Source of the DNA: Copromyces sp. CBS 386.78
Lineage: Eukaryota > Ascomycota > Sordariomycetes > Sordariales > Sordariaceae
DNA: 64,000 nt
Direction: 5' to 3'
Assembly (NCBI GenBank): GCA_030685235.1
Contig: MU839080.1
Location: 620,001-684,000 of the forward strand
The notes under the pieces are model-generated. The model was not told the origin of the DNA. It saw only the letters and a list, made by a program, of their open reading frames with translations, and made no database searches. Shown in pieces: positions 11,100 to 23,620 of this stretch. Made by a program: the position numbers and the translations under genes. Positions within the stretch are counted from its first letter, which is position 1. Every line of letters begins with the position of its first letter.

Positions 11100-13800
11100 T
11101 AAACTAATAAATAAACGTCGATAGGCTTTAATAAAATATAGATAATATAAATTAATTAAAGGGTAGTTAGTATACTAAACTAATTAAATTAGGCTAAGCT
11201 TTAAATTAGAATCTAGAAATTAAATTCTAAAATCGAATTTCGATTCCTAAACTTTTTATCGATTTTAACTTAATCGTTTTTAAAATTTTCCCCAATTTAT
11301 ACCCCTAAATCTATATAATAATATTAATACTACCGAATTACTTACAATTCTATTAATTAAAGAATAATAAAATTATTTTTAGGTTATTCTATAAGAGTCT
11401 TAATAATAATTAATAATATCCTAAATATACTTTCCTTCCCGAATTTACTACTAATAGTAAATAATATTAAGCCTTTCTTCTAATAAGAGTTATACCTGCC
11501 TTATTTCGTACGTTACGTACCGTATTTATTTAATTTAATATTACCTTACCTCTATATATTTTCGACGTATAATATAAATATAAATACTACCTTCCTCCCT
11601 AATAAATAATATAAAAACGTTTATAAAAAAAACCTCCGGCGTTACTTCCGGTTAAATTAATAAAACTCCTATTAAAAAGTAGAAAATAAAAAGCCCTTAA
11701 TAATGCCGGTAATATACGACTTAAATTAGTAATACCCAATATAATAGTTTACTATTTATAGCTATAATAATATAAATATTTAAAAATCTTACGATTAAGG
11801 TTCGTCGTTATTTATAAAAATATTTATTTATATTGTCGGAATATACGTACGTACCGGCTAGGTAAACGGTAGGGTAGCTGAAATACTACCCTTCGCGGCG
11901 AATTAATCGGTTATATTATTAAGGAAGAATACCCATTAGGATTTATTTATTAGAATAAATTATATTACTACCGCCTCTTACTGCTATAGGACGAATAGTT
12001 CCCTTATTATTAATATTAATTAATTATAATATTCGGTATTGAAAAATTTAAGCGCCTTACTTATTTAATAGTTAATAATATTATAATTATTTTTAATACG
12101 CTCCTATTCGAATTTATTATACTAAACCTAATTATTAATTAATACTTAAACGGTTACTGTTTACAATTCTAAATTCTTCGAAATTTAAGTTAACGTACTT
12201 AAAATTTCTCTACGTAAATTAGGCTTCGCTTTAATATTGCTAAAGGTATTAACGGCGTTATCGTCCTTACTATCCCTTTTATACTTAGAATAAGGGTTAA
12301 TATTAGAGCTCGCTATATTGCTAATAATAGTTAGGACTTCGGCCCAAATCTTATAATATAATATAATTTCCGGGAAAGGATATTTTTTAAAAGATTTATA
12401 TTTAAAATTCTTCTATTTATAATTAATTTAATTAAATATATTTATATAAATATATATTAATTTTAATTAGCCTATCTTAAACTTCGTCCGTAAAATTAAA
12501 TATTAAACTATTTTAAATAAATTTTTCTCCTATTTCGAATAAAACTTTTAAACGCTAGAATACCCAATACTTCCTCTTTAAAGTATTAATAATAATCTTT
12601 AACTTTATAATATTAAAAATAATTTTAAATTCTTTATTAATATTTTTAACTACTTTAATATAAGTAGAAGTTTTAAAAGTACTGTTAATTTATAAACTAA
12701 TATTAACCGTATCTAATATTTATTCGAACGTTATCCTTTTTAATTACGGAAGGTACGTTGTCCTCTTATTCTTTTTACTCATTTTTAACCCCCGCCTCCG
12801 AATTAAAATAAACTTATTAATAGACTTAATAGCGGGTTCGTCGGTAAAAGGGTTAAAATTATCGTTAAAGTCGGTTGTAGGCTTATTATTAACCGTATAA
12901 TCCCTTTTACTCCTTTTTAACCCCCGCTTCTAAATTAAAATAAGTTTATAAATAAATTTAAAAGCAGGCTTAATAACGGACTCGTCGGCGAAAAGGTTAT
13001 TATTATCGTTAAAATCGGTTATAAATTTATTATTAATTATATTATCCTTCTCGCTCCTTTTCAACCCCCGCTTCTAAACTAAAATAAGTTTATAAATAGG
13101 TTTAAAAACGGGCTTAATAGCGGGCTCGTCGGCGAAAGGGTTATCGTTATCGTTAAAATTAATTGTAAGTTTATTATTAACCGTATTATCTTTATTACCC
13201 TTATTATTAAACGAATTAAAAATTTTCGTACTATCGGGTTCACACTTCCTACGCTTACAATTAATATAATAGTAATTATAATTACTATTACTATTACTAT
13301 TATTATTATTATTAACGAAATTGATAATATTATCGTTAAACTTCTTAATAATATTTTAAATAATATTTTAAATAAGAGTATTAACTACTATTATATTATT
13401 ATTGTTATCGCCCTCCTTATTAGGCTTATTATCATTAAAATCCTTAAAGTCCGAAATATTATCCTAATAATAATTCGGTTTAGTACGAACTACCTAAGAT
13501 TAAATAAGCTTAAAAAAGGGGATAGGTTAGGACTAAGCCTATATCCTTTAAATATTCTTAATATAGACCGGTAATTCAATTTAAATATTAGCCTTATCCT
13601 TATAGGAACTACTAGCCTTACCCTTCTAGGAATTAATAGCTTTACCCTTCTAAGAACTAGTAGCCTTACCTTTCTAGGAATTAATAGATTTACCCTTCTA
13701 AAAGCCGATAGCTTTAGTAATAGTCTTATTAATAGCTTTATTAAAAGTCTTAAAAGTATTAGTAGAAAGGGGGGATTTCTTATTCCCACTCCTATTAGCA
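11100..13800 (-). pseudogene. Unrecognised degenerate minus-strand reading frame in the PIF element
   Basis: Read on the minus strand, this stretch has long runs with few stops. From about 13800 downward there are KGK-rich short repeats (SQKGKA-like, where Q is a stop after RIP) and an Asn-rich tract (about 13300-13340). A short Cys-containing stretch, CKRRKCEPDS, lies near 13250. Two to three copies of a 44-48-residue repeat containing FADEPAIKPVFKPIYKLI then correspond to the DNA repeat at 12788-13200. Further down (about 11450-12000) are hydrophobic, Tyr-rich segments I do not recognise. PIF/Harbinger elements often carry a second Myb/SANT-like gene, but I see no such motif here. The boundaries and the single-gene interpretation are inference. 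Confidence 0.35.
12788..13200 (-). repeat. Tandem array, 132-144-bp unit x3, in frame on the minus strand
   Basis: ACCCCCGCYTC recurs at 12788, 12920 and 13064, followed by AAAATAARYTTATWAATA and a block with CTCGTCGGCGAAA. Unit spacings of 132 and 144 are both multiples of three. The minus strand reads through the units with one conserved peptide, which suggests a protein-level repeat. Confidence 0.75.
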
Positions 13801-14155
13801 AAGTAAAATATAGTATTAAAAGTGGTATTAATATTACTAATATATAGAAAATAATCCTAAGAAAAGAAAGAAAAAGTAATAAGAAAAAGAATTATAATTG
13901 AATACCCTAGGTCTAGCCCGCCTTCTATATATAGATCAACCGCCCTTACATATTAATACCGCAATTAAAAAATAATTCAAACAATATAATTAATACAGCC
14001 CCCTACCCAAAATAAATAAACGTTTATCAATTTACGCCCTCGCAATAATTATAAGCATATAAAACCAACCTATAAGAATAGAAGCAAAGGATAGGATAAA
14101 TATATATATAAATTTAATTTCAATACTATACTAAATATTACAAGACCTATATTAT

Positions 14156-14272
14156 TAACGCTTACTACAACGCGCTCACTACTCCAATATACTAATAACG
14201 TTTATTATAGTACGTTCGTTAGACTAATATATTCGTAACGCTTACTATAATACGTTCGTTAGACCAATATAC
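14156..14272. repeat. Subterminal tandem array, about 40-bp unit x3
   Basis: Three imperfect copies of TAACGCTTACTATAATACG followed by TTCGTTAGACCAATATA, lying about 130 bp inside the right end of the PIF element. Subterminal repeats often serve as transposase binding sites in DNA transposons, but that role is inference here. Confidence 0.65.
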
Positions 14273-14399
14273 CAGTACAACAATACTAACGAATACGAGA
14301 ACGTTATAGGGGGGGTTGGGGTAGGTTAGGGTACATTACTATTACATTACTATACAGCGATTTCGCTGCAGGCCATCAATAGTAATACAACCTCTACGA

Positions 14400-14429
14400 T
14401 ACTAGCATACTAGGCGACCGAACACAACT
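14400..14429 (-). repeat. Right TIR of the PIF/Harbinger element
   Basis: Reverse complement of 4379-4408 with one transition. The following TAA at 14430-14432 is the second copy of the target duplication. Confidence 0.9.
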
Positions 14430-14432
14430 TAA

Positions 14433-14853
14433 AGCCACGGAGGTATCTATCGTAGAGACGGAGGTCACCACAGAGCAAGATCACCTTTTGCCCACCCGCT
14501 GTCTTCAAGCAGCTTGATCACATCTAGCAGTTTCCAACCCGCCCGGTGATGTGGACGACACCCGGCGTGGCATAAAGATACATAACTTGACATCGAGGTG
14601 AAGAGAGAGCGCTCGGAGTTCCTATCCCACCCGGGGGAAGAGAGCCCACAAGCGCCGGTGTTGGCGCGTTCCCAAGTCCATGGCAAGCAAACCCTCCCAA
14701 TGCTCCTTGGCCCTTTGGTGCCGGACTAAAGCCCCATCAACAAGAAATTTTAGACGAGTATGTACAGTGATAGAAGTGAAAGGAAAAAGCAAAGAAAAAG
14801 TAAGACATACATATGAGCTACTTGCTAGTGTGATACCGTTTGTACCAGGAGCA
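14433..14853. other. Host DNA island between two transposons
   Basis: Balanced-GC sequence between the TAA duplication of the PIF element and the target duplication of the MULE. Short frames on both strands (14465-14686 minus, 14680-14895 plus) have no recognisable domain, and the second runs into the MULE TIR. No gene is supported. Confidence 0.6.
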
Positions 14854-14861
14854 AGGGAATG

Positions 14862-14935
14862 CGGGCCGGATAAATCGACTGTGTGCTCTGGATAAACAGG
14901 TGGTGTGGGGGCCGTCTGGCCAATAAAAGGACTAT
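14862..14935 (+). repeat. Left TIR of the MULE
   Basis: Starts CGGGCCGGATAAATCG and is an inverted match (70/74) to 27151-27224. The preceding AGGGAATG at 14854-14861 is the target duplication. Confidence 0.9.
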
Positions 14936-14999
14936 GCTGCTGCCCGCCAAATCCCTACCAAACTGATATAGGCACAACATTTGTACGAAAATCGTATAT

Positions 15000-16199
15000 G
15001 TAAGGTAGTCTAATATACTAATTTACGTAAAAGTCGTAATTTATATAGAAGAGGTATTCAAAGTATTAAAACTGTAGAATTTATATTAATATATATATAA
15101 TTACGAAAGGAGAGGGGAGATTACTAATATTTATAGTATTAACTCGACTACTAATATTTAAATTATTAGTAAAATTATTAGCCAAACGGCTAGCTAAACG
15201 GCGGTAATTAGAAAAGGTTAATAAACGGCTAGGAAGAGGGCGGTATTATTTATTAAGGGGGTGGTATTTATTAGTATAAGGTTATAAATATTTATTATTA
15301 TTATTAATATAAAGGTATTGCTATAGGCGCTATCGACGAGGGTATAATTTAATATATTTATTATTATTATTACCGCTACTAATATACTTACTATATATAT
15401 AATCGCTATTATCCTTTGAATTTTATTATATAAGTTCGCAATTTTATTTATTATATTTATAACTATATTTCCCGTTATTATAATTCTATTACCTCTTTTA
15501 ACTATACTTTTAGCTTCCTTACTTCTATTTATATACTTTCTATTATCGCCCTTGCCTCCTACTCCTTCTAAAGCAATAGTATCGCCTTCGTAATCTTTAA
15601 TTTCTTAGTAAGCGGTTATATTAATGCCTTTGGTAAGGTATTATAAAATAAGTTATATTTAATTAAAATAATAGATAATAAGGGGGGGGTAGGGCGAATA
15701 GCTTTAGTAGGTATAGGTTAAGTACTGTTGCGTACCTTCCAACGGTTTATAATAATGAGTAAAGGGTCTCTCTCCCTACGTATTACTAATTAATTTATTA
15801 ATAATAGGGTATTTAATTTTAACGATTAATATTTATTAATTATACTTTACTATATCGTATTATTAGTCTTTATAATATCGAATAAGCTATATTAGTAGGG
15901 TAGGCTATACTATTTAATAAAGTAAGTAAAATACTTCTCCTTTAAATTAATAATATTACGTTATCCTATTTATAATTTAAAATTATTACTAATTAATTAA
16001 ATTTGCTTCTAAAATAATTCGAAGCTAGTAAAATTAGTAATAAATTTTATATTTACGAACGTAATATGCTTAAACTGGGTAACGTCTTTCGAAATTTAAT
16101 ATATATATTTAATATAGAAATTTTTTTTTAATCGTTTGAAGGTTTTAATAATAGTTCCTAGCAATTAATTTAAATCGATATGGCGGTTTTTAAGTAATA
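15000..16199. other. RIP-degraded left interior of the MULE
   Basis: AT-rich sequence between the TIR and the transposase remnant, with poly-ATT triplet tracts (about 15290-15370) and many stops in all frames. No separate gene or repeat unit could be recognised. Confidence 0.5.
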
Positions 16200-17387
16200 T
16201 TTTTAATATACTATAAGTACCTTTAATATAGGAGGTAATACGGATATTGAAATTATAGTACGATTTAACGGCGAAATAGGCGAATTCGTATTTTAACGGG
16301 AAGTAAATTTAGGAGAGGTAGTTGGATATAATTATTAAAGAGGGGTTAGTAATATTATATATAATAATAGAAAAATATATTAGACGTATTAAATATATTA
16401 GATTTACTTTTTTATTTAGGGAATTCCTTTAATAATATTTTTTATTATTCGTAGAATCTTTCTTCTATATTAATATAAATTACCGCTTTCTAAACGGCGA
16501 AAATCCTATTAGTATTATTAATTTATTTACGGTTCGAACCCGTAGGAGTTTTATTGTTAATAGGATAGGTTTAGGGATTTTTAGTCTTTAATTCGAAATA
16601 ATAGTCGCGATCCTCCCCGTTTAATAATTAAATACCAATTTAGCGGGTAATAAAATTTTCGCTAGCGGGGTTAATATTTATATTTATACAGTCGTTTTTT
16701 AAATAATTACTATTATTATTATAATTTTTAAACGCTATATTATCGAAGGTACCCTCCTACTTCTTTTTAACGTTAAAGGCGACGTTCTTTATTATATGTT
16801 AAAGGTAGATCTAGTATTAGGTAATAGGAAAGACCGCGCGATAAACCTTTTTATATATTTTATTATAATTTATAATAATAATAAACGGTTAGGAGATATT
16901 ATATTTAGTAAATAGAATATTAAATTATTAAAATACTTATGTAAAGTAGGCCTCCTTCTTACCGTTAAATAAATAATACCTAATATTAAACGTCGTATAT
17001 ATAGCCGTTACGCCGTAAATTTAAAGGAGGGGTATATCGAATTTATTAATTTTATAAGTATAATCTAAATTTATAACTTCTAAATTGTTCTTTAATTACT
17101 TAATATACTATAAATAAATTTAGAAGATTTTCTTAATAAATTTAATTTCTTCGCTATTATAATAATAGATTTCTTTAAATATACTTTTTATTAATTATAA
17201 TTTATTAAAGAATAATTAAATAGGCGTAAAGGTATTAGTTTCTTTCCTTTAATTAGCTGTGAATATATTAAATACGTCGTATTTAATAATAATAAAATTA
17301 AGAAATTTACTATATAAAAATAATATAATATTTAATGTAGAAGTTTTTAATTACTTAGTAAGGCGAAGGATATTAGTAATTACCTCT
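16200..17387 (-). pseudogene. Degenerate MULE transposase, C-terminal part
   Basis: Minus-strand translation through stops gives landmark blocks of the MULE transposase family. At about 17068-17024 it reads LDYTYKINKFDIPLL, the block around the first catalytic Asp, which is still present. A G-V-T-A-like stretch follows, then FLNG-like, and at about 16800-16744 HIIKNVAFNVKKK followed by EGTF, matching the block in which family members have a conserved W-H-I-N-K-N-V. Several stops and the mutated Trp codons are as RIP predicts. The 5' part of the gene was separated by the Gypsy-1 insertion at 17388 and presumably lies at 26241 and beyond. Confidence 0.75.
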
Positions 17388-17685
17388 TATTAGGTCGCTA
17401 AGGACATATTAATTGGCTAGCTTTATAGAGGCTCGGGGCGAAATATTAGAAGGTAGCGAATTATTTTAATTAACGCTATATTATAGCGTCGGACAACGGT
17501 AATACTACTCCGGCTTCAATTACTATAGGATTAAAGGAGTAATATTATAAATAGTTATTTCCGTTAATTCCGGAGTAGAGAAATTAGGTTTTAATTTATT
17601 TTTTACTTTCCCCCCTAATTTAGCTTCCCTACGTATTTGCCTTATTTATAGTTACTTCGATTTATTTACTTTTATTATTTTAATA
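17388..17685 (+). repeat. Gypsy-1 5' LTR
   Basis: Direct match to 25938-26235. Differences are overwhelmingly transitions. Contains the shared block CCGTTAATTCCGGAGTAGAG. Confidence 0.9.
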
Positions 17686-18299
17686 TATTAAAGCTTCGAC
17701 CTTTATAAGAATTAAATTAATACCGATAAAATATAAATATATAGCGGTCGTTCCGTTTCTTAAATTACCCGTTAAAATTCGTATATTCGCTTTTATATTT
17801 CTTCTATAACGTAAAATTATATTATTATATTATTAGCCGCTAATACCCTTTTACTTTCTTCGCTACTTAGAATTACCCCTTCCTAAAACCCTAATATCGT
17901 TATTCTAATTATATTCCCCCTTTATTATTAACTTACTATCGAAAAAATAAATAATAATAATAGTAACGATAATCGGTCCTATTCCTTTGAAAAAACTTAT
18001 AACTATTTCGATTATTTTAAAATTAATATTTTTAAATATAAGTATAAACTCTTTGAAATTTATGCTAATATTATTTAATTCCTATTTTCCTACTTCCCGT
18101 TATATATATCGGTTTAGGATTAATATATTTTTATTAATTTATTAGAAAATAATTAATATAATAATTACCCTCCCGCTCCTTTTAACTTCCGCTATAAGGA
18201 TTATTTCTTTTATAATTAAATTCGCCTTTCTACTATATTTCCGCCTCCTACTATCGTTCCGCTAGTTATTATCCTTAAGTCTTTTATATCCTCCTAACT

Positions 18300-19230
18300 T
18301 ATTTAGATTTTTTAATTATCCTTTTCTAATTACCATCCTAAATATAATATTATTAAATTTACAGGCGAGAATTATATTTAATTTTATAATTATATTTATA
18401 ATATTGATAATTATTATAAAGATTTCCCTAATATTTTTATTAATTATATTATTAATTACGTCGAAGGTAATCTTAAGAATGCCTAAATCCGTTATATCGC
18501 CGGTTTTAAAAAATAATTAGGCTATAACCTTATTTATAACGAATTTACGTAGTTAGAACTTTAAAACTTTTTAAAAAGGGAATTTAATATTAGTACGTAG
18601 AATATTAAATATACCGCTTTTACTAACTTCGAACGAATATGTTAAAGCCCTATAAAATCCGTCTATAATTTTTATAATTAATATTACGTTAAAGAATTTA
18701 ATTTACTTTATAAATAATAAAAATATTTATATATTATTATTTAAGCTAACCGCCTTCGTCCTTAATTATAGAAAGGTATTCTAGTAGTAGTAGATATTAA
18801 TATCCTAAATTAAGTAGTAGCATACGTAGAATAACTAGAGGGCTTCGAAATTAATTTTAAATTATTTATATAATATTATTAATTTTAAATATCTTTTTTT
18901 AATTAATTATTATCGTCTTCTTTTTTTATTATTATTCCGTCTTCTACTTCTATTCTTATTTTTAATTCTATTTTTATTAATTAATTTACTATTTATCGTC
19001 CCCTTCTTCCCTTTATAATAAACCCTAATATTATTTATAATTATTATAGTTAATAAGGTTATATTTATAGCCGTAATACTTAAACGAAATTATATAATAT
19101 TTATTACGAATATAATAATATTAATTATATTATATTTATTTATATTAAAAAAGTTTATTTTAATTGCGGTTAAATTAGATATATAGCGTATAATTATTTT
19201 TAAACCTCTAGAACGCCGGCCTAAAGTACG
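18300..19230 (+). pseudogene. Gypsy-1 gag remnant with zinc knuckle
   Basis: Degenerate plus-strand frame after a leader of about 600 bp. The end of the region carries a pattern spaced exactly as a CX2CX4HX4C retroviral-type knuckle (19156-19197). Three of the four metal ligands have been converted (Cys to Tyr, His to Tyr) and one Cys remains, the change expected when TGY becomes TAY by RIP. The rest of gag is not conserved enough to recognise. Confidence 0.7.
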
Positions 19231-22200
19231 AATATTAAGCCGATTATATTAGTAAGGATAATATTAGCCTAAGAAGGCGCGGGTATATTATAATTGAATT
19301 TAAATACGAAATTATTAATAAAGATTTATAGGAATTAGTAGAAAATATATAGGTTAATAGATTTTAGTATAGAATTAAATTTTATCGAAAGGTATTTATT
19401 CCCGATAAATATTAAAATTAAATTTATAAATTATTATTTTATTAATTTTTCTCTTTAACCCGTCCTTATATAAAGTTCGATTATTTATTTTATTAAATTA
19501 TATAATTCTTACGGTATTTAATAGAAGTATAAAATTATATTTATTATTATTAATTCTCTTAGTATTAATATTATTTTCGGCTACCTTTAATTTTGCGAAT
19601 ATAATTTTAAAATCGATTAGTCCCGAAGGAAATTCTATTTCTATATCAAAGCCGGCGATTTAAATATAAGCCGGGAACTAACGAAAGAAGTTTATAAAGC
19701 CGCGGTTTATTTTTATAAATTACGTTAAGATTTTATTCCAATATTAGATTTAAAAGAGGCGTTGTAAACCTTTCGGAATTTTAATCCCCCGCTATTTGCT
19801 AATATTCCGTTCGAAGTGCCTATATTAATTTAAATAGAATTTTCTACCCTACTTATTAACTTGGGTTTATTTAATATTTATTCCGATATATCCGTTATTA
19901 TATTTTTTAATATACTTTTTGAAATTTTTTATATTATATTAAATAGAATTTATCCCCCGTTAAAATTTTTACTAGAATTAGTATTTTTAATACTGTTCGA
20001 ATTAAAAGAAAATATAGCGTTTATTACTATCGAATTAATAATTCCGCCCGAATATAAAGAATTTTAATAGGTATTCGAAGTATTAGCTGCCTTTTTACTA
20101 TAATATAATTACTTTAAATATTATATTAATTTAAAGGAAGGGATATCCGCGCTTTAGGGACCGATTTATACGTTTAATATTAAGGAATTAGAAATATTCT
20201 AGGAATAATTAGCGGAAATATTATATAAAAATTAAATTCGGCTTTCTATTAATTTAATAGGGGTTTTTATTATTTTTATTTTTAAAAAAGGAAGTAAATT
20301 AAAATTATATATTAATTACCGAACGCTTAATAAAGTTATAAAGAAGAATTATATAACGTTATTACTAATTAAGGAAATCTTAGACTAATTAGCGTTAATA
20401 AAGATCTTTATTAAATTAAATTTAAAAAACGCTTACTATTATATTTATATTAAATAGGAAAATGAAGAGAAGATAGCGTTTCGTACGAAGTACGGGCATT
20501 ACAAATTTTTAATTATATTTATAAAGTTAGTTAATATTCCGGCGACGTTTTAAATAGAGAATGTCTTTTCGCACCGTAGCAAATGTCTTTTCGCACCGTT
20601 ATTAAAAATACCACCAAGTATAACTTTACCAAACAATAAGTTGTCAGTATAAAAAGAATATTAGAATTTTTGTAATTTCCTACTCTATTTTATAGTATAG
20701 CTGCTATAAATATATTTATCTAAAGGAAAGACTCAATTCAAATATTCTAAATTTAAAGTAAATAAATAGTTTTTTCTTTCTTTATTGTATACTAAGGGCT
20801 ATTGAGGGCGCCTAAGTACGCCCAACACATCATATTATACAAGAAAAATAAATAAAAATTCTGATATACTTTTTATATACTACGGCCTTAATTTGGCTGA
20901 GTTACCTCTAAAAGCCTTTTTTAATTACGGTGCGAAAAGACATTTGCTACGGTGCGAAAAGACTTTCTCTTTAAATATATATTAATAATACTTTAGTAAA
21001 ATTAATTAATATTATTTATATTATTTATTTTAACAATATTATAATTTATAGTAAGAATAAAAAAGATTATTGTAAATACGTTAAAGAAGTCTTCTAACGA
21101 TTATACAAATGTAACCTCTATATTAATTTGAATAAATATAAATTTTATATTTAGAAAATATTATTTTTAAATTATATTATATTGCCGGAGGGTATTTCGA
21201 TAGATTTAGAGCGGGTAAAGGTAATTGTAAATTAGGAAGCCCCGACGAGCGTTTATAATATTTAAATCTTTTTAAAATTTATTAACTTTTATTAATAATT
21301 TATAATATTATATTCTAAAATAATAACGCCGTTAACGGAATTATTAAAAGGAAATAAACGACGGCCGTTCGAATTATTAAATAAGGCGAAAGCGGCGTTT
21401 AAAGAATTAAAGCGGCTATTTTAAAAAGTATTTATATTAAAGTACTTCAATCCGTTATTACTTATCCGAATAAAAATAGATGTATTGGATTTTATAATTA
21501 AGGTAGTATTAACGTAATTATATAATATTTAATAGTATTTTATTATATTCTTTTCGAAGAAGAAATTATTAGAGGAAATTTAGTATAGCGTTAGAAATAA
21601 GAAATTATTAATTATTATTAGGGCGTTAAAAGCGTAAAAGTAATATTTATTATATATAAATAAATTATTTTTAATAATTATAAATTATTTAAATTTTTAA
21701 TATTTTTAGAATAAAGATAAGGTTAGTACGAAGTAAAATTATTAAGCATTAGAATTAGCGGCGTATAATTTTAATATTAAATATTAAATAAGGAAATTAA
21801 ATTCGGTAAATGGGTTATTAAAAAAACTATAATTATATAAAGTAATAAATATATTAAGAAATAGTTATTTATTATTAAAAGTATTCGAAGAAGGAGAAGC
21901 GAAAGGTAAGGTAATAAAAGAAAGTTTTATATTAGGAAAAAATATTAGAAAAGTATTATTAATTAGGAGGGAAACGTAGAAAGTAATAGTAGAACGGAGG
22001 GAGTAGAACGAAAATAGCGGAAAAAACAAATTAATATAAGGATTAGAATAGGAAAATAATATTCGGGAATAAAAAGGAAAAAAGTATAGAAAATATATTA
22101 ACGAGAGCGAACTTAAGGAAACGCCGAAGAAAAGGGTAAAATTTATAAATAAGGACGTTATTATAAAGAGAAGGAGGACGAACAGTATTATTATCGGGTA

Positions 22201-23620
22201 AATAAATATATACGCTATTATTGTAAGGGTAAAAAAGGAAGAAAAGTTATTATTATTATTATTAAATTAATAAATAGTAGAAGTATAAAAGGAAAATTTA
22301 TTCGTTTTAGAAGAAACGTAGAAAGAATTAAGGAAGGGGCGTAAAATAGAGAATTAGAAGATAGGGGAAAATAGAATCTTATATTATAATTATTAAATTT
22401 ATATTTTAGAACGCTTATATATAGAATTTTTATACGCTTACTATAATAATATTATTACCGGCTATTTAGGATAACGGAAAACTTTTAAGAGGATTAATTA
22501 ATTTTATTATTAGCTAATTATCGCCGTCGATATTAAAATATACGTACGTTAATACTTAGCTTACTAAAAAGCGAAATTACAAAATTATTAACTTTATAAA
22601 TTCTTAGTATTTTTACCTATTCTTACTATCCTTTAATAAAATATTTCTTATAATTTTATTATTAAATTACTACTATTATACGACCTTATATTAAATTAAA
22701 CTTATAACGCCGTTTTAATTATTATAGATTAATTTATTAAATTCGCCCTTTATATTCTAATATAGAAGATTATTAACGTTAAATAGTTCGTTTATCTTTT
22801 TTAATAATACGTTTTCTAATAATTTAATTTATTTAATTTTATTATTTCCGACCGGGGTAATTTCTTTATAAACTTTTTTTAAAAGATTTACTATAAGCTT
22901 TTAAAAATCTAACGCCGCTTTAATATTATATAATATCCTTAAACGGATAGTTAAACCGAACGCTAAAATTAAAATTTTAAACTTTATTTTCGTATTTTCT
23001 ATAATTTAAAATAAAGTAATTAGGTAAAAAAATTGATATTAGCGTAATAAATATATAATAATTATTTTTATATTATTATCGGGAAATTTCCATCCGAATT
23101 ATTATTCGGGTATTATTTACGAAGGCCGGCTAATTTAAAAAGAGGCCGAAGAAATATATTATTTAATACCGCTATTAATTATATTAAAAAATTTATTCGG
23201 AGTTGTACTAATATTATTAAAGCGTTAAAGGTAATTAACGAAGGGTATACGAAATAATATAATAAATTATATATAGCTAAAGAGTTCGAAGTAGGAAATT
23301 AAATTCTTCTTAATATTAAAAATATTAAATAGAAGTATTTAAATTAAAAATTATTAAATAAATTCTTAGGGCCTTTCTATATTACTAAGGTAATTAGCGA
23401 TAAAAAAATAGTATACCGCTTAAACCTCCTTAATTATAATTATATTTATTTAATATTCCCTATCGCCTTACTAGAATTATATTATAGTAATTTAATAGTA
23501 GTAGCGCCCTAGGGCGAAATAGTAAATATTAAAGGAAACGAAGAATAGTACAAAATCGAAAAAATTATAAAATATATTGGTTTAAAAAAGAATTAATAAT
23601 TTTAAATAAAATAGAAAGGG
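19231..23620 (+). pseudogene. Gypsy-1 pol remnant: protease region, reverse transcriptase, RNase H, integrase, C-terminal region
   Basis: Reverse transcriptase blocks lie at about 20230-20556 (K-L-Y-I-N-Y-R-T-L-N-K-V and ITLLLIKEILD, then FRTKYGHYKF). After the MITE they continue at 20978-21190, where the catalytic Y-L-D-D position reads Y-F-N-N (about 21028-21039). RNase H follows at about 21440-21830 (RNKKLLIIIRALKA). Integrase has its His/Cys zinc region at about 22380-22600 (ITGYLG followed by RKTF) and its core at about 22600-23060 (IISDRGNFF). A remnant compatible with a chromodomain-like tail follows to about 23600. The 19861-20067 open frame is part of this region, not a separate gene. 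D-to-N and W-to-stop changes are typical RIP damage. Confidence 0.88.
20557..20969. mobile_element. 413-bp hAT-like MITE with 43-bp TIRs and 8-bp target duplication, inserted in Gypsy-1
   Basis: The ends are inverted copies with one mismatch in 43 bp: left GAGAATGTC at 20557, right GACTTTCTC ending 20969. Each TIR contains GTCTTTTCGCACCGT twice in tandem, 22 bp apart. TTTAAATA occurs on both sides (20549-20556 and 20970-20977), an 8-bp target duplication as made by hAT (and P) elements. The reverse transcriptase frame is interrupted exactly here and resumes afterwards. The interior has no coding capacity and much less RIP damage than its host. hAT is the likelier superfamily, but the TIR does not start with the common CAG, so the family is uncertain. 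Confidence 0.88.

Larger units (their letters stand above)
4379..14429 (+). mobile_element. RIP-degraded PIF/Harbinger-type DNA transposon, 10.05 kb, with 30-bp TIRs and TAA target duplication
   Basis: The left end AGTTGTGTTCGGTCGCC at 4379 is repeated in inverted form at 14429. The 30-bp TIRs (4379-4408 and 14400-14429) match at 29 of 30 positions, and the one difference is a C/T transition. The element is flanked by TAA on both sides (4376-4378 and 14430-14432), the three-base TWA target duplication typical of the PIF/Harbinger superfamily. A degenerate Harbinger-type transposase lies inside at about 5340-6150 in the same orientation, so ends, target site and enzyme agree. The interior is extremely AT-rich and full of stops, the product of RIP, while the outer 70-130 bp at each end keep normal composition. 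At about 10 kb it is much longer than most family members. The extra length is repeat arrays and an unrecognised minus-strand degenerate frame. Confidence 0.87.

Noticed and set aside
13490..13801. Minus-strand open frame with RRVRLL-type repeats
   Set aside because: A different minus-strand frame reads the same repeat as KGK units and connects to the longer degenerate frame, so this one is a shadow.
14312..14335. GGTTGGGGTAGGTTAGGGTA, a telomere-like patch, and TTAGGG x2 at 61540-61553
   Set aside because: Only one or two imperfect repeats, and both lie inside transposable elements. No telomere is implied.
19861..20067. 68-codon plus-strand open frame
   Set aside because: It is a stop-free piece of the Gypsy-1 pol remnant just upstream of the reverse transcriptase.
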